Assembly (NCBI RefSeq): GCF_004402485.1
Contig: NZ_SOFG01000004.1
Location: forward strand, 620,001-684,000
Length of the DNA stretch: 64,000 bases
Direction: 5' to 3'
Origin: Cryobacterium algoricola
GTDB taxonomy: Bacteria > Actinomycetota > Actinomycetes > Actinomycetales > Microbacteriaceae
Below are positions 34,325 to 43,915 of the stretch, piece by piece (position 1 is the stretch's first letter; each line of letters starts with the position of its first letter). The notes beneath the pieces were generated by a model. That model had not been told where the DNA came from. It searched no databases and saw only the letters and a list, made by a program, of their open reading frames with translations. The translations under genes and the position numbers were made by a program.

Positions 34325-35356
34325 TCAGGCGACGGTGCGAACGACCATCTTGCCGGTGTTCTCGCCGCGCATGAGGCCGAGGAAGGCCTCGACCGCGTTG
34401 TCGATCCCGTCGACTACGGTCTCGTCGAAGACGACGGCGCCGCTGGTCAGCCAGCCGGACATCTCGGCCGAGAACGCGCCGAAGTGCTGCAGGTAGTTGC
34501 CGACGGTGAAGCCCTTCAGGGTGAGCCCGCGGGTGACGATGTTCGACATATTGCGGGGTCCGGCGGATGCCTCCGTCGTGTTGTAGTTGGAGATCGCGCC
34601 GCAGAGGGCCGCGCGGCCGCCGTCCTTGAAGGCGCCGAGGGCGGCCTCGAGGTGTTCTCCCCCGACGTTGTCGAAGTAGACGTCGATGCCGTCGGGCGCG
34701 GCGAGGGCGAGCTGGCCGGCGATGTCGCCGTCCTTGTAGTTGAAGGCGGCGTCGAAGCCGTACTTGCTCGTGAGCAGCGCGACCTTCTCGGGCGTGCCCG
34801 CAGAGCCGACGACGCGGCCTGCGCCCTTGAGCCGTGCGATCTGCCCGACCATGCTGCCGACCGCGCCGGCAGCGCCGGAGACGAAGACGGTGTCGCCGGG
34901 CTGCATGCCCGCGATGTCGAGGAGGCCGACGTAGGCGGTGAGCGCGGTCATCCCGAGCACGCCGAGGTAGGCGGAGAGCGGAACGCCGGGCAGCTCGGGG
35001 ACGACGCGGAAGCCCTCGGCGGGGGCCTGCACGAGGTCGCGCCAGCCGTACTGGTGCACGACGACGTCACCGACGGCCACTCCGTCTGCGGCAGTGGCGA
35101 CGACCCGGCCGACCGCGCCGCCGGTCATGGTCTCATCGAGCGCGTAGGGCGGCGAGTAGCTCTTCACGTCGTTCATCCGGCCGCGCATGTACGGGTCGAC
35201 GGAGACGAACTCGTTGGCGACGCGGATCTCACCGGGCGCGAGGTCAGGGAGGTCGACGTGGACCGTGCGGAAATCGGCCGCCGTCGGCCATCCGACGGGG
35301 CGTGCGGCGAGCTGGATCTGGGTGCTGGACGTGGTGGATGTGCTGGGCGCGGTCAT
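34325..35356 (-). CDS. NADPH-dependent alkenal/curcumin reductase-like oxidoreductase
   Basis: The 343-aa zinc-independent medium-chain dehydrogenase starts at ATG 35356. The Rossmann motif reads VFVSGAAGAVGSMVGQIARLKG near residues 155-175, and DVYFDNVGGEHLEAAL and AALCGAISNYN follow. PYMRGRMND is typical of the leukotriene B4 12-hydroxydehydrogenase/CurA group, which reduce alkenals and alpha,beta-unsaturated ketones. It is divergent from a TetR gene with an inverted repeat between them, so it is probably induced by the regulator's ligand. Confidence 0.88.
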   Translation of the reverse strand: MTAPSTSTTSSTQIQLAARPVGWPTAADFRTVHVDLPDLAPGEIRVANEFVSVDPYMRGRMNDVKSYSPPYALDETMTGGAVGRVVATAADGVAVGDVVVHQYGWRDLVQAPAEGFRVVPELPGVPLSAYLGVLGMTALTAYVGLLDIAGMQPGDTVFVSGAAGAVGSMVGQIARLKGAGRVVGSAGTPEKVALLTSKYGFDAAFNYKDGDIAGQLALAAPDGIDVYFDNVGGEHLEAALGAFKDGGRAALCGAISNYNTTEASAGPRNMSNIVTRGLTLKGFTVGNYLQHFGAFSAEMSGWLTSGAVVFDETVVDGIDNAVEAFLGLMRGENTGKMVVRTVA

Positions 35357-35400
35357 GGGTGACTCCTGTACTGGTCTGTGCCGAACGTGGCGCTCGGAAC

Positions 35401-35452
35401 GTTTTTGTACCGACCGGTTTAGTATATGCTGAATCGAACGGTACACAAAAAC
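35401..35452. promoter_or_regulatory. Operator region between oxidoreductase and TetR genes
   Basis: GTTTTTGTACCG on the left is mirrored by CGGTACACAAAAAC on the right with a two-base gap, and an inner TACCGACCGGTT adds a second dyad. This AT-rich block in the divergent gap fits a TetR binding site controlling both genes. Confidence 0.6.
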
Positions 35453-35475
35453 CCGATCAGTGACTGGAGACCGAG

Positions 35476-36081
35476 ATGGGCCGCACGGCGAGCTTCGACA
35501 CTCCCCTCGTGGTGACAGCGGCGCGCGACCTCTTCTGGGACCGCGGCTTCGAGGCGGCGTCCCTCGCCGACCTCGAGCGCGTCACCGGGCTGGGCCGCTC
35601 GAGCCTCTACCACGCTTTCGGGAGCAAACGCGGTCTCTTCGATGCGGCCGTCGCGGACTACCTGGCGACGGTCATCCGCCCACGCCTGCGTCCGTTGCTC
35701 GCCGAATCGGCGGGCCGGGTCGCCCTGCTCGAGTACTACGCCGGGCTGAGCCTCGCCGTAGCCTCGCTGCCGGACGATTCTCCCCGCCGGGGGTGCCTGC
35801 TGGTCAACTGCGCAGCGGGACTCGCCGGCCACGACGCGCTCGCGAGGAAGGTCGTCGACGACTATCGTGCCGAACTCACCGCGGCGCTGCGCAACGCCCT
35901 CGCCGGCGCCGCGGCCGAGTCCGAACCGGGCACGAATGCCGCGCCGACCGTTCTCGACGAGCGCGCACGCACGCTCGCCTCGCTCTCGATGAGTGTCATG
36001 CTGCTCGCCAGGGTGAACCGGGACGAGTCCCTCGCGCTCCTCGCGACGGCGACCGCCCAGGTCCAGTCCTGGCACCCCTGA
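35476..36081 (+). CDS. TetR family transcriptional regulator
   Basis: The 201-aa protein has a clear TetR DNA-binding domain (AARDLFWDRGFEAASLADLERVTGLGRSSLYHAFGSKRGLFDAAV, about residues 14-58) and a helical ligand domain with the GCLLVN segment often found in YxaF/AcuR-like members. It is divergent from the oxidoreductase gene and probably represses it. The 3' end is nearly head to tail with the FAH gene, which runs the opposite way with a 9-base gap. Confidence 0.88.
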   Translation: MGRTASFDTPLVVTAARDLFWDRGFEAASLADLERVTGLGRSSLYHAFGSKRGLFDAAVADYLATVIRPRLRPLLAESAGRVALLEYYAGLSLAVASLPDDSPRRGCLLVNCAAGLAGHDALARKVVDDYRAELTAALRNALAGAAAESEPGTNAAPTVLDERARTLASLSMSVMLLARVNRDESLALLATATAQVQSWHP

Positions 36082-36090
36082 CCGACTCGA

Positions 36091-36855
36091 CTAGAGCCGC
36101 TTGACCGGGTTCGTCAGGATCCCGATGCCCGGGATCTCGATCTGCACGGCGTCGCCGTCGTGGACCTTCTCGGCCCGGTCGGGTGCGCCCGTGAGGATCA
36201 CGTCGCCCGGGAGCAGCGTGAAGACGCTCGAGACGAACGCGACGACCTCGGCGACGGAGTGCTTGTAGAGCTCAGCCGTCCCCTTCTGGAACTTCTCGCC
36301 GTTCACCCGACCGGTCAGATGCAGGCTGGTCCAGTCGTACTCGGTGTCGATCACGGGGCCGAGCGGGCAGAACGAGTCGAAGCTCTTGGCGCGGGCGAGC
36401 TGGCCGTCGCGCTCGAGGAGATCGCGCGCCGTCACGTCGTTCGCGATCGTGTACCCGAAGATGACGTCCTCCGCGTTCTCGACCGTCACGTTCTTCGCGA
36501 TCTTGCCGATCACGATTGCGAGCTCGCCCTCGACGCGCACGTCGTGGGACTGCGCAGGGAGGAAGATCGGGTCGTCCGGCCCGATCACCGAGGTGTTCGG
36601 CTTGAGGAAGAACAGCGGCTCGCGCGGTTCGGCCTGCTCGCGTTCTTCGTCATCGGAGTAGAACGCGTGCGCCATGCCGACGATCTTGGACCGCGGGATC
36701 ACCGGCGCGAGCAGTTTCACGTCGCGCAGGGCGACCCGGTCGCCGGTCGGGTCGTATCCGGCGAACATCGGATCGCCCTTGAGCACGACAAGCTCATCGT
36801 CGTCGACGATGCCGAAGGCGATCACGCCATCGAGGCTGAACCGCGCGACCTTCAC
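36091..36855 (-). CDS. Fumarylacetoacetate hydrolase family protein
   Basis: The GTG at 36855 overlaps the ilvE stop by 4 bases and gives a 254-aa FAH-fold protein. The metal site appears as EGELAIVIGK near residues 111-120 with a preceding FFLKPNTSVIG. YTIANDVTARDLL and FDSFCPLGPVID are family landmarks, and the C-terminus has LLPGDVILTGAPDRAEKVHDGDAV. Members hydrolyse or decarboxylate acylpyruvates and similar diketones. The specific substrate is unknown. The leuB-ilvE-FAH order is recurrent in related actinobacteria, so it may be a housekeeping gene. Confidence 0.88.
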   Translation of the reverse strand: MKVARFSLDGVIAFGIVDDDELVVLKGDPMFAGYDPTGDRVALRDVKLLAPVIPRSKIVGMAHAFYSDDEEREQAEPREPLFFLKPNTSVIGPDDPIFLPAQSHDVRVEGELAIVIGKIAKNVTVENAEDVIFGYTIANDVTARDLLERDGQLARAKSFDSFCPLGPVIDTEYDWTSLHLTGRVNGEKFQKGTAELYKHSVAEVVAFVSSVFTLLPGDVILTGAPDRAEKVHDGDAVQIEIPGIGILTNPVKRL

Positions 36856-38027
36856 GCCTGGCCCGCAGGCGTGTCGAGGCGGGTGAGCCAGCCATGCCGG
36901 TCGGGCAGCAGCCCGTACTGGATGTCGGTGAGTTCCTGGCGGAGGGCCATGGTGATCGTGCCGGCCGGGGCATCCGCATCGCCGATGGCGAGGCCGCCTG
37001 GGCCCTTGAGCTGCGAGATCGGGGTGACCACGGCGGCGGTGCCGCACGCGAAGACCTCGGTGATGGCACCGGATGCGATTCCGTCGCGCCAGTCGTCCAG
37101 GGTCACGTCGCGCTCGTCGACGGTCAGCCCCCGGTCGCGGGCGAGCTGGATGATGCTGTCGCGCGTGACGCCCTCGAGGATGGTTCCGGTCAGCCTCGGG
37201 GTGACGAGCGTGTCGGTGCCGTAGACGAAGAACACGTTCATGCCGCCGAGTTCGTCGATGTGCGAACCGGTCTCACCGTCGAGGAAGAGCACCTGGGCGC
37301 AGTCGTTGTCGTAGGCCTGCATCTGCGGCAGGAGCGAGGCGGCGTAGTTGCCGCCGCACTTCGCGGCCCCGGTGCCGCCGCGGCCGGCGCGGGCGTATTC
37401 GGTCGACAGCCAGATCTTGATCGGGGCGACGCCGTTGGCGAAGTAGGCGCCCGCGGGGCTCGCGATGACGTAGTACCCGACCTTGTGGGCGGCGCGCACA
37501 CCGAGGAAGCTTTCGTTCGCGATCATGAATGGACGCAGGTAGAGGCTCGTCTCATGGTCAGACGGCACCCAGTCGCCGTCCACGGCGATGATCTGCCGGA
37601 TGGACTCGATGAAATCGCTCTCGGAGAGCTCCGGCAGGGCGAGCCGGCGTGCCGAACGCTGCAAGCGGTCGGCGTTCTTCTCGGGGCGGAAGGTCCAGAT
37701 CGAACCGTCGGCGTGGCGATACGCCTTGAGGCCCTCGAAGATCTCCTGGCCGTAGTGCAGCACGGACGAGGCAGGGTCGAGCTGCAGCGGGCCGTACGGG
37801 ATGACCCGGGCGTCGTGCCAGCCCTCCTCGACCGTCCAGTCGATCGAGATCATGTGGTCGGTGAACTTCTTGCCGAAACCGGGGTCGGCGAGGATCTCCT
37901 CGCGCTCGGCCCTCGTGCGCGCCATCGTGGACGGCGTCAGGCTGAAGGTCAGCGGGAAAGCACCCGTCGTCGGGTCAGTGGTGGATTCGGTGGTGGTGGT
38001 GGTGTCGCTCAGTGCTGCCTGGCTCAT
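36852..38027 (-). CDS. ilvE: Branched-chain amino acid aminotransferase
   Basis: The 391-aa fold-type IV PLP transaminase converts 2-oxo acids to Leu, Ile and Val. The catalytic lysine is in [15 protein letters not shown] (about residue 237). The substrate and phosphate motifs [17 protein letters not shown] and [15 protein letters not shown] are intact. A Thr-rich N-terminal stretch (residues 9-20) is variable. It overlaps leuB by 4 bases and FAH by 4 bases, so the three are translationally coupled. Confidence 0.96.
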   Translation of the reverse strand: MSQAALSDTTTTTESTTDPTTGAFPLTFSLTPSTMARTRAEREEILADPGFGKKFTDHMISIDWTVEEGWHDARVIPYGPLQLDPASSVLHYGQEIFEGLKAYRHADGSIWTFRPEKNADRLQRSARRLALPELSESDFIESIRQIIAVDGDWVPSDHETSLYLRPFMIANESFLGVRAAHKVGYYVIASPAGAYFANGVAPIKIWLSTEYARAGRGGTGAAKCGGNYAASLLPQMQAYDNDCAQVLFLDGETGSHIDELGGMNVFFVYGTDTLVTPRLTGTILEGVTRDSIIQLARDRGLTVDERDVTLDDWRDGIASGAITEVFACGTAAVVTPISQLKGPGGLAIGDADAPAGTITMALRQELTDIQYGLLPDRHGWLTRLDTPAGQA

Positions 38028-39106
38028 TGGAGTCCCTTGTCTGTCATTCGAGTCACGATGGCGTCGCCCACCTCGCTGGTACCGCGCGACGCCGTGAATG
38101 CTCCGTTTCCGGTACGGGCCGCGATATCGGCGACCACCGCGTCCCTGACCCGGGCCGCGGCATCCGTCAGTCCCAGGTGATCGAGCATGAGGGCGACGGA
38201 AAGGATGGCGGCCGTCGGATCCGCAAGCTGCTTGCCCGCAATGTCGGGGGCCGAACCGTGCACCGGTTCGAACATGCTCGGGAACCGGCCGTCCGGGTTG
38301 ATGTTCCCGGATGCTGCCAGGCCGATGCCGCCGCTGATTGCGGCCGCCAGGTCGGTGAGGATGTCGCCGAAGAGGTTATCCGTGACGATGACGTCAAATC
38401 TACTCGGATTTGTGACGAGGAAAATCGTCGCGGCGTCCACGTGCAGGTAGTCGACGCTCACGTCGGGGTATTCCGCGGCGACCGCGGTCACGATCCGCTG
38501 CCACAGTCCGCCCGCGAACACGAGCACGTTGGTCTTGTGCACGAGCGTCAGATGCTTGGCCGGGCGGCCCTGGGCGACTTCGAAGGCGAAGCGTACGACG
38601 CGTTCGACTCCGAAGGCCGTGTTGACCGAGACCTCGTTGGCGACCTCGTGCGCGGTGCCCTGGCGGATGGCGCCGCCGTTGCCGACGTACGGTCCTTCCG
38701 TACCCTCGCGCACGACGACGAAGTCGACGTTGCCCGGGGCAGCGAGCGGGCTCGGCACACCGGGGAACAGCACGCTCGGGCGCAGGTTGACATAGTGGTC
38801 GAGCGAGAAGCGCAGCCGGAGCAGCAGGCCCCGCTCGATGTTCGCGTTCGCGAGGCGCGGGTCGCCGGGCACTCCCCCGACGGCGCCGAGCAGGATGGCG
38901 TCCTGGGCGGCGATCGCCCCGAGGTCCGCATCGGTGAGCACGTCGCCCGTCTCGAGGAACCGGGTCGCGCCGAGCGAGAACCAGGTCAGCGCGAACTCGA
39001 CGTCATCGGCGACCGTCGCGGCGCTGAGCACCTTGACGGCTTCTGCGACGACTTCGGGTCCGATCCCGTCTCCGGGAATGACGGCGAGCTTGATCTGACG
39101 GGACAT
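38024..39106 (-). CDS. leuB: 3-isopropylmalate dehydrogenase
   Basis: The ATG at 39106 with a GGAG site gives a 360-aa enzyme of leucine biosynthesis: NAD-dependent oxidation and decarboxylation of 3-isopropylmalate. Landmarks are [13 protein letters not shown] at residues 8-20, [20 protein letters not shown]-type VHKTNVL, and FVTDNLFGD-type [12 protein letters not shown], followed by [18 protein letters not shown]. All catalytic Arg, Lys and Asp positions appear present. It is the first gene of leuB-ilvE-FAH. Confidence 0.96.
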   Translation of the reverse strand: MSRQIKLAVIPGDGIGPEVVAEAVKVLSAATVADDVEFALTWFSLGATRFLETGDVLTDADLGAIAAQDAILLGAVGGVPGDPRLANANIERGLLLRLRFSLDHYVNLRPSVLFPGVPSPLAAPGNVDFVVVREGTEGPYVGNGGAIRQGTAHEVANEVSVNTAFGVERVVRFAFEVAQGRPAKHLTLVHKTNVLVFAGGLWQRIVTAVAAEYPDVSVDYLHVDAATIFLVTNPSRFDVIVTDNLFGDILTDLAAAISGGIGLAASGNINPDGRFPSMFEPVHGSAPDIAGKQLADPTAAILSVALMLDHLGLTDAAARVRDAVVADIAARTGNGAFTASRGTSEVGDAIVTRMTDKGLQ

Positions 39107-39205
39107 GGGACTCCTGGGGGCTCGGATTGCTGTACCCAAACCCTACTGCGACGCGTCAGGTCGGGTGATCCCCGCAGTGCCGGCACGCCAGCGCCCGAGG
39201 CCCGT

Positions 39206-40732
39206 TCACCGCGCCGAGCGCAGCGCGACCAAGCTGACCAGAGCGGCAACGACCACGAGTCCGGCTCCGATCCAGGCGGTCGGGCCGATTCCGCTCAGGA
39301 AGGCCTCCCTCGCGGATTCGAGCAGCATCCGGCCTGCTCCGGCAGGCAGGTCGGCCGCGACGGCAACGGCCCCGCCGAGGGTCTCCCCCGCCGCCGCCCG
39401 TTGTCCGGCGCCGAGCCCGTCCGGCAGCACCACCGCGGAGCGGTATGCGGAGGTGAGGATGCTGCCCAGGACCGTGGTGCCGAGCACCGCACCCAGTTCG
39501 TAGGCGGTCTCCCCGACAGCGGATGCCGCGCCCATCTTCTCCGGCGGTGCGCTCGCGACGATCAATTCGTTCGACACCGTCTCGGCGGCCCCGATCCCGA
39601 TCCCGAGGGCGACGAAGGCGACGGCCACACCGGCAGGGCCGAATCCGGCGCCGCCGACCGCGAACGCAGTGTACCCGGCCGCCGAGAACAACAGCCCGGC
39701 CGGGACCACGACCGACGGCCGGACCCGCCGGGCGATCGGGACGACGAGCAATCCGGCCAGGATCATCGCGAGCAGGCCGGGCACGAGCACCAGACCGGCG
39801 GCGAGGGGCTCGAGCCCGAGGACGAGCTGCAGGTACTGCGAGACGAAGAACAGTCCGCCGACGAGAGCGACGACGCTCAGGAAGTTGACCCCGACGGCGC
39901 CGCTGAACGAGCCGCGACGGAAGAGCGCGAGGTCGAGCATCGGCACGCGAAGAGACCGCTGCCGACGGATGAAGAGGAGCGCGGCCACCAGTCCCACCGC
40001 GATCGACGCGATTCCGGCGACACCGAAACCGGTATCGGCGAGGGTCTTGATGCCGAAGACGATCGGGAACATCGTCACTAGCGACAGCAGGATGCTCGGC
40101 ACGTCGATCGCGCCCGGGTTCGGGTCCCGGGATTCTGGCACGATCAGCGGCGCCACCACGAGCAGGGGCAGCAACAGCGGCACAGCGAGCAGGAAGGCGG
40201 ATCCCCACTCCCCGTTCTCGAGGATGAGGCCGCCGACGACGGGCCCCAGTGCGCTTCCGGCCGCGAAGCCGCTCGCCCAGATGGCGATGGCGAGGCGGCG
40301 TTCGTTGCGGTCGGTGAAGACGGACCGCAGCAGCGCGAGTGTCGGCGGCATCAGCATTGCCCCGAAAATGCCCAGGGCCGCACGGTCGAGGATGAGCCAT
40401 TCGATGCTCGGGGCGAAAGACGCGATCACCGACATCACTCCGAAGCCCGCGGAGCCCATCAGCAGCAGGCGGCGTCGGCCGATCCGGTCGCCGAGGCTGC
40501 CCATCGACACCAGTAGCCCCGCGAGCACGAGGGGGTAGATGTCGATCACCCAGAGCAGCTGGGTGCCGCTCGGGCTGAGGGCCTCGGAGATCTGCGGCAG
40601 GGCGAGGTTGAGCACGGTGTTGTCGATCGACACGAGCAGCACTGGCAGCATCAGCACCCCAAGTGCCCACCAGCGGCGTACGGGCGCGGCGCCGGGTATG
40701 AAGAGGGTGCGGGGGCGGGTGGGGGTTGACAC
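39206..40732 (-). CDS. MFS transporter, DHA2 (QacA-like) family
   Basis: This 508-aa exporter with 14 helices starts at GTG 40732. VSIDNTVLNLALPQISEAL is the DHA2 signature in helix 1, GSLGDRIGRRRLLL is motif A and YPLVLAGLLVSM is helix 2. It is similar in class to, but distinct from, the MFS gene at 13249. It is divergent from a TetR gene with tight palindromes in between, the standard layout of a ligand-induced multidrug pump. Confidence 0.9.
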   Translation of the reverse strand: MSTPTRPRTLFIPGAAPVRRWWALGVLMLPVLLVSIDNTVLNLALPQISEALSPSGTQLLWVIDIYPLVLAGLLVSMGSLGDRIGRRRLLLMGSAGFGVMSVIASFAPSIEWLILDRAALGIFGAMLMPPTLALLRSVFTDRNERRLAIAIWASGFAAGSALGPVVGGLILENGEWGSAFLLAVPLLLPLLVVAPLIVPESRDPNPGAIDVPSILLSLVTMFPIVFGIKTLADTGFGVAGIASIAVGLVAALLFIRRQRSLRVPMLDLALFRRGSFSGAVGVNFLSVVALVGGLFFVSQYLQLVLGLEPLAAGLVLVPGLLAMILAGLLVVPIARRVRPSVVVPAGLLFSAAGYTAFAVGGAGFGPAGVAVAFVALGIGIGAAETVSNELIVASAPPEKMGAASAVGETAYELGAVLGTTVLGSILTSAYRSAVVLPDGLGAGQRAAAGETLGGAVAVAADLPAGAGRMLLESAREAFLSGIGPTAWIGAGLVVVAALVSLVALRSAR

Positions 40733-40756
40733 TGTGCAGCAACTTTCCGGGCGAGG

Positions 40757-40803
40757 GACGGCTTAAACCGTCGCAGGAGGGGACGGTACGAACTGTACCG
40801 TCC
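40757..40803. promoter_or_regulatory. Two operators between MFS and TetR genes
   Basis: GGACGGTAC and GTACCGTCC around a 5-base centre form a perfect inverted repeat at 40781-40803. GACGG and CCGTC around CTTAAA form a second one at 40757-40772. A third half-site GACGGTAC follows at 40805. The shared GACGG core suggests one TetR protein binding several sites and controlling both genes. Confidence 0.75.
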
Positions 40804-40821
40804 AGACGGTACAGTAGCACT

Positions 40822-41415
40822 ATGACACCCGTGCCCGCACAGCCACCGATCCGGTCAGCCGAGCAGTCCTCGACCCGGTACCGGATCCTCGACGCGTTCA
40901 CCGGTCTCCTGATCGACCAGGGCGAACGGGCGGCAACCCTCGAGAATGTCGCGGTGGAGGCCGGCCTGTCGAAGGGCGGGCTCCTATATCACTTCGGCAC
41001 GAAGGATGCCCTGGTCCAGGGACTCCTGACCCGACTGGGAGATCTCGTCGCCACCGACATCGAACAGATCAGGTCGGCTCCGGCCGGGCCGGTCGACTAC
41101 CTGATCCGCACTTCCCTGAGTGTGGGCACGGCACTCGACCGCACGATCGCCGCGACCGTGCGCCTGGCGCAGGGGTCGCATCCTCTCGCGAATGCAGCAA
41201 TGGTCTCAACCCGGCGCCGGTGGCTGGCAGTCATCGAGGAGACCGTCGGGGATCCGGACGTCGCGGAGGCGATCCTGTTGATCAGTGACGGACTGTACTT
41301 CGGAGCCACGATCGCGAGCCCGGCCCAGCCCGCCACCGACGTGGTGTCGGCGGCGAGACTGGACCGGTTGCTCGCCGTGATCGGTCGGATGACCGATGGA
41401 CCGGCTACTCCGTGA
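40822..41415 (+). CDS. TetR family transcriptional regulator
   Basis: The ATG at 40822 gives a 197-aa regulator with a TetR domain (ILDAFTGLLIDQGERAATLENVAVEAGLSKGGLLYHFGTKDALVQGLL, about residues 22-70). The motif VAVEAGLSKGGLLYHF marks the recognition helix. The promoter lies within the two palindromes immediately upstream, so autoregulation with the divergent MFS pump is likely. Its end overlaps the end of serA by 11 bases, tail to tail. Confidence 0.9.
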   Translation: MTPVPAQPPIRSAEQSSTRYRILDAFTGLLIDQGERAATLENVAVEAGLSKGGLLYHFGTKDALVQGLLTRLGDLVATDIEQIRSAPAGPVDYLIRTSLSVGTALDRTIAATVRLAQGSHPLANAAMVSTRRRWLAVIEETVGDPDVAEAILLISDGLYFGATIASPAQPATDVVSAARLDRLLAVIGRMTDGPATP

Positions 41416-42997
41416 TGGCGATTTCGACCATCACGTCGGCCGAGATCGCGTCGCGCACGGTCCCGAGCAGTGCCGTCGAGACGGGTGAGTCGACGGTCAG
41501 CACGCTCAGCGCCTTGCCGCCGGCCTCGTGGCGGGCGATCTGCATGCCCGCGATGTTGATCTGGGCGTCGCCGAACTCGCGGCCGTAGACGGCGACGATT
41601 CCGGGGCGATCGGTGTAGACCATCACGATCAGGTGCTCGGCGAAGGTGACCTCGACGTCGTACCCGTTGATCTCGACGATCTTCTCGATCTGCTTCGTGC
41701 CGGTCAGGGTGCCGGAGACGGACACCTGCGAGCCGTCGGCGAGGGCGCCACGAATCTGGATGACGTTGCGGTATTCCGGCGATTCCTTGTCGGTGAGCAG
41801 GCGGACCGCGATGCCGCGCTGCTCGGCGAGGAGCGGCGCGTTGACGTAGGAGACGGTCTCGCTCACGACGTTCGTGAAGATGCCCTTGAGCGCGGCGAGG
41901 CGCAGCACGCTCACGTCGTAGTCGGCGAGTTCGCCGCGCACGTCGATGTCGACGCTCGTGAGCGGGCTCTGTGCGGTGAGGCCGGAGAAGACCTGGCCGA
42001 GCTTCTCGACGAGCGGGATACCGGGACGCACGTAGGGGTCGATGACGCCGCCGGCGACGTTGACCGCGTCGGGAACGAGTTCGCCGGAGAGGGCGAGGCG
42101 TACCGACTTGGCGACGGAGACTCCGGCCTTCTCCTGGGCTTCGTCTGTCGATGCGCCGAGGTGCGGGGTGGTGATCAGGTTTTCCAGGCCGAGGAGCTTG
42201 GAGCCGGTCGGGGGCTCCGACACGAACACGTCGAGGCCGGCCCCGGCGATGGTGCCTGCGGTGAGGGCGTCGTAGAGGGCGTCTTCGTCGATGAGGCCGC
42301 CACGGGCGACGTTGATCACGAACGCGGTCGGCTTCATGAGCTTGAACTGCTCGGCACCGATCATGCCGGTCGTCTCCGCGGTCTTCGGCATGTGGATGGT
42401 GACGAAGTCGGACTGGGCGAGGAGTTCCTCGAGCGTCACGGGCACGACGCCGAGCTGCTGCGCGCGGGCGGAGGTGATGTACGGGTCGAACGCGATGATC
42501 TTCGTGCCGAAGGCCTGCATCCGAGCGGCGATCAGCGCGCCGATGCGGCCGAGGCCGATGATGCCGACGGTCTTTTCGTAGAGTTCGACGCCGGTGTACT
42601 TGGAGCGCTTCCACTGCCCCTCCGCGAGAGCGCCACTCGCTGCGGGGATGTGGCGGGCCAGGCTAATGATGTGGCCGACGGTCAGTTCGGCGGCGGAGAT
42701 AATGTTCGAAGTCGGCGCATTGACGACCATCACACCGGCGGCCGTCGCTGCTTTAATGTCCACGTTGTCGAGTCCGACACCCGCGCGAGCGATCACCTTG
42801 AGCAGGGGCGCTGCCGCGATGGCCTCGGCGTCGACCTTGGTCGCGGAGCGCACGAGCACGGCGTCTGCCGATGCGAGCGCGGCGAGAAGGGCCGGCCGGT
42901 CCGTGCCGTCGACAGTACGGACCTCGAAGTCGGGTCCGAGTGCGTCGACGGTTGCGGGTGATAATTCTTCAGCGATAAGAACGACTGGTTTTGACAC
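41405..42997 (-). CDS. serA: D-3-phosphoglycerate dehydrogenase
   Basis: The GTG at 42997 with a strong GGAGGT site gives a 530-aa enzyme that starts the serine pathway by oxidising 3-phosphoglycerate. It has a Rossmann motif GLGRIG near residue 149, the catalytic block ARGGLIDEDAL near residues 230-240 and PHLGAST near 281. An intervening domain and a C-terminal ACT domain follow (TDRPGIVAVYG, MQIARHEAGGKALSVLTVD), as in long actinobacterial SerA proteins. Serine feedback via the ACT domain is expected. It is divergent from the DoxX-like gene. Confidence 0.96.
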   Translation of the reverse strand: MSKPVVLIAEELSPATVDALGPDFEVRTVDGTDRPALLAALASADAVLVRSATKVDAEAIAAAPLLKVIARAGVGLDNVDIKAATAAGVMVVNAPTSNIISAAELTVGHIISLARHIPAASGALAEGQWKRSKYTGVELYEKTVGIIGLGRIGALIAARMQAFGTKIIAFDPYITSARAQQLGVVPVTLEELLAQSDFVTIHMPKTAETTGMIGAEQFKLMKPTAFVINVARGGLIDEDALYDALTAGTIAGAGLDVFVSEPPTGSKLLGLENLITTPHLGASTDEAQEKAGVSVAKSVRLALSGELVPDAVNVAGGVIDPYVRPGIPLVEKLGQVFSGLTAQSPLTSVDIDVRGELADYDVSVLRLAALKGIFTNVVSETVSYVNAPLLAEQRGIAVRLLTDKESPEYRNVIQIRGALADGSQVSVSGTLTGTKQIEKIVEINGYDVEVTFAEHLIVMVYTDRPGIVAVYGREFGDAQINIAGMQIARHEAGGKALSVLTVDSPVSTALLGTVRDAISADVMVEIAITE

Positions 42998-43093
42998 GAA
43001 AACAGAACCTCCGATAGCAGCAGCAATTGTGGCTCGCGCCGCGACCGTGGGGCGCCAGTATTGCGTCGAGTCTATCGGCCGTAATATTCCCCA

Positions 43094-43498
43094 ATGAGCA
43101 CTGTTACGTTGGACTCCCTCCAGTTCGTCCTGCGCTGCCTTCTGGCCGTCTTCTTCTTCGGCGCGGGGATCACCCATTTCGTCCCGGTGGTCCAGCGCAC
43201 GATGGCGGCGATGATCCCGCCGGGACTCCGCTTCACGGGAATCTTCGGCGCGCGGGGCCCTGTCGTCCTGGTCATGTTCACGGGTGTCTGCGAAATGCTG
43301 GGCGGCCTCGGCCTGCTCTGGCCTCCCACGACCGGGGTGACCGGGGTGCTGCTCGTGATCTTCCTGATCGCGGTGTTCCCGGCCAACGCGTTCGCCGCCC
43401 GCGACCCGCAGCGCTTCGGCCGGGCCGCGATCCCGCTCCGGATCCGCGTCGTCGAGCAGATCGCGCTGATCGCCCTCGTCGTGCTCGCCATTCTCTGA
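43094..43498 (+). CDS. DoxX family membrane protein
   Basis: The 134-aa protein has four transmembrane helices (about residues 13-30, 50-70, 75-95 and 108-130) and the DoxX-like pattern FFGAGITHFVP with a GARGPVVL loop. DoxX proteins are small, poorly understood membrane components tied to redox homeostasis in some actinobacteria. It has its own promoter region divergent from serA. The ATG at 43094 is the only sensible start. Confidence 0.85.
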   Translation: MSTVTLDSLQFVLRCLLAVFFFGAGITHFVPVVQRTMAAMIPPGLRFTGIFGARGPVVLVMFTGVCEMLGGLGLLWPPTTGVTGVLLVIFLIAVFPANAFAARDPQRFGRAAIPLRIRVVEQIALIALVVLAIL

Positions 43499-43525
43499 GC
43501 CTGCCGACCAGGCCCGACGCCTCGA

Positions 43526-43915
43526 TCAGACGATGAGGCTGCCGAGCCCGAACTGGTAGATGTCGAGGGCCAGGGCGGATGCGAGGGCCAGGCCGACGAG
43601 GAACAGTGCCGCCTGTGCGTAGAGCGGCCTGCCCCGGCCGATCCGGGCGGCGAGCAGGAAGATCAGGATCGGCAGGAGCACCCCGGCGAGCAGGATTCCC
43701 CAGCCGAACCCGCTGAGCTGGGTGTCGAGGGACCCGGCGTTGAGGGAGAGGCCGATCAGGTTCCCGAGGCCCGACCAGACGTCCCAGGCGTAGAAGAGTC
43801 CGAAGAAGACGGCGACGACCAGGAACGGCCAGGAGGGCCTGCGGCGCTTCGACGCGGCGTCGGTTCCAGCAGTGCCGGTGCCGGACGGGTTCGGGAGTGC
43901 GACGGGCTCGCTCAT
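43526..43915 (-). CDS. Hypothetical membrane protein, 129 aa
   Basis: The ATG at 43915 overlaps the preceding stop by 4 bases. A short Thr/Ala-rich N-terminus is followed by three hydrophobic helices (about residues 29-45, 67-88 and 99-122). I recognise no family. Coupling to the upstream membrane protein suggests that the two form a unit. It ends convergently with the DoxX-like gene. Confidence 0.75.
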   Translation of the reverse strand: MSEPVALPNPSGTGTAGTDAASKRRRPSWPFLVVAVFFGLFYAWDVWSGLGNLIGLSLNAGSLDTQLSGFGWGILLAGVLLPILIFLLAARIGRGRPLYAQAALFLVGLALASALALDIYQFGLGSLIV

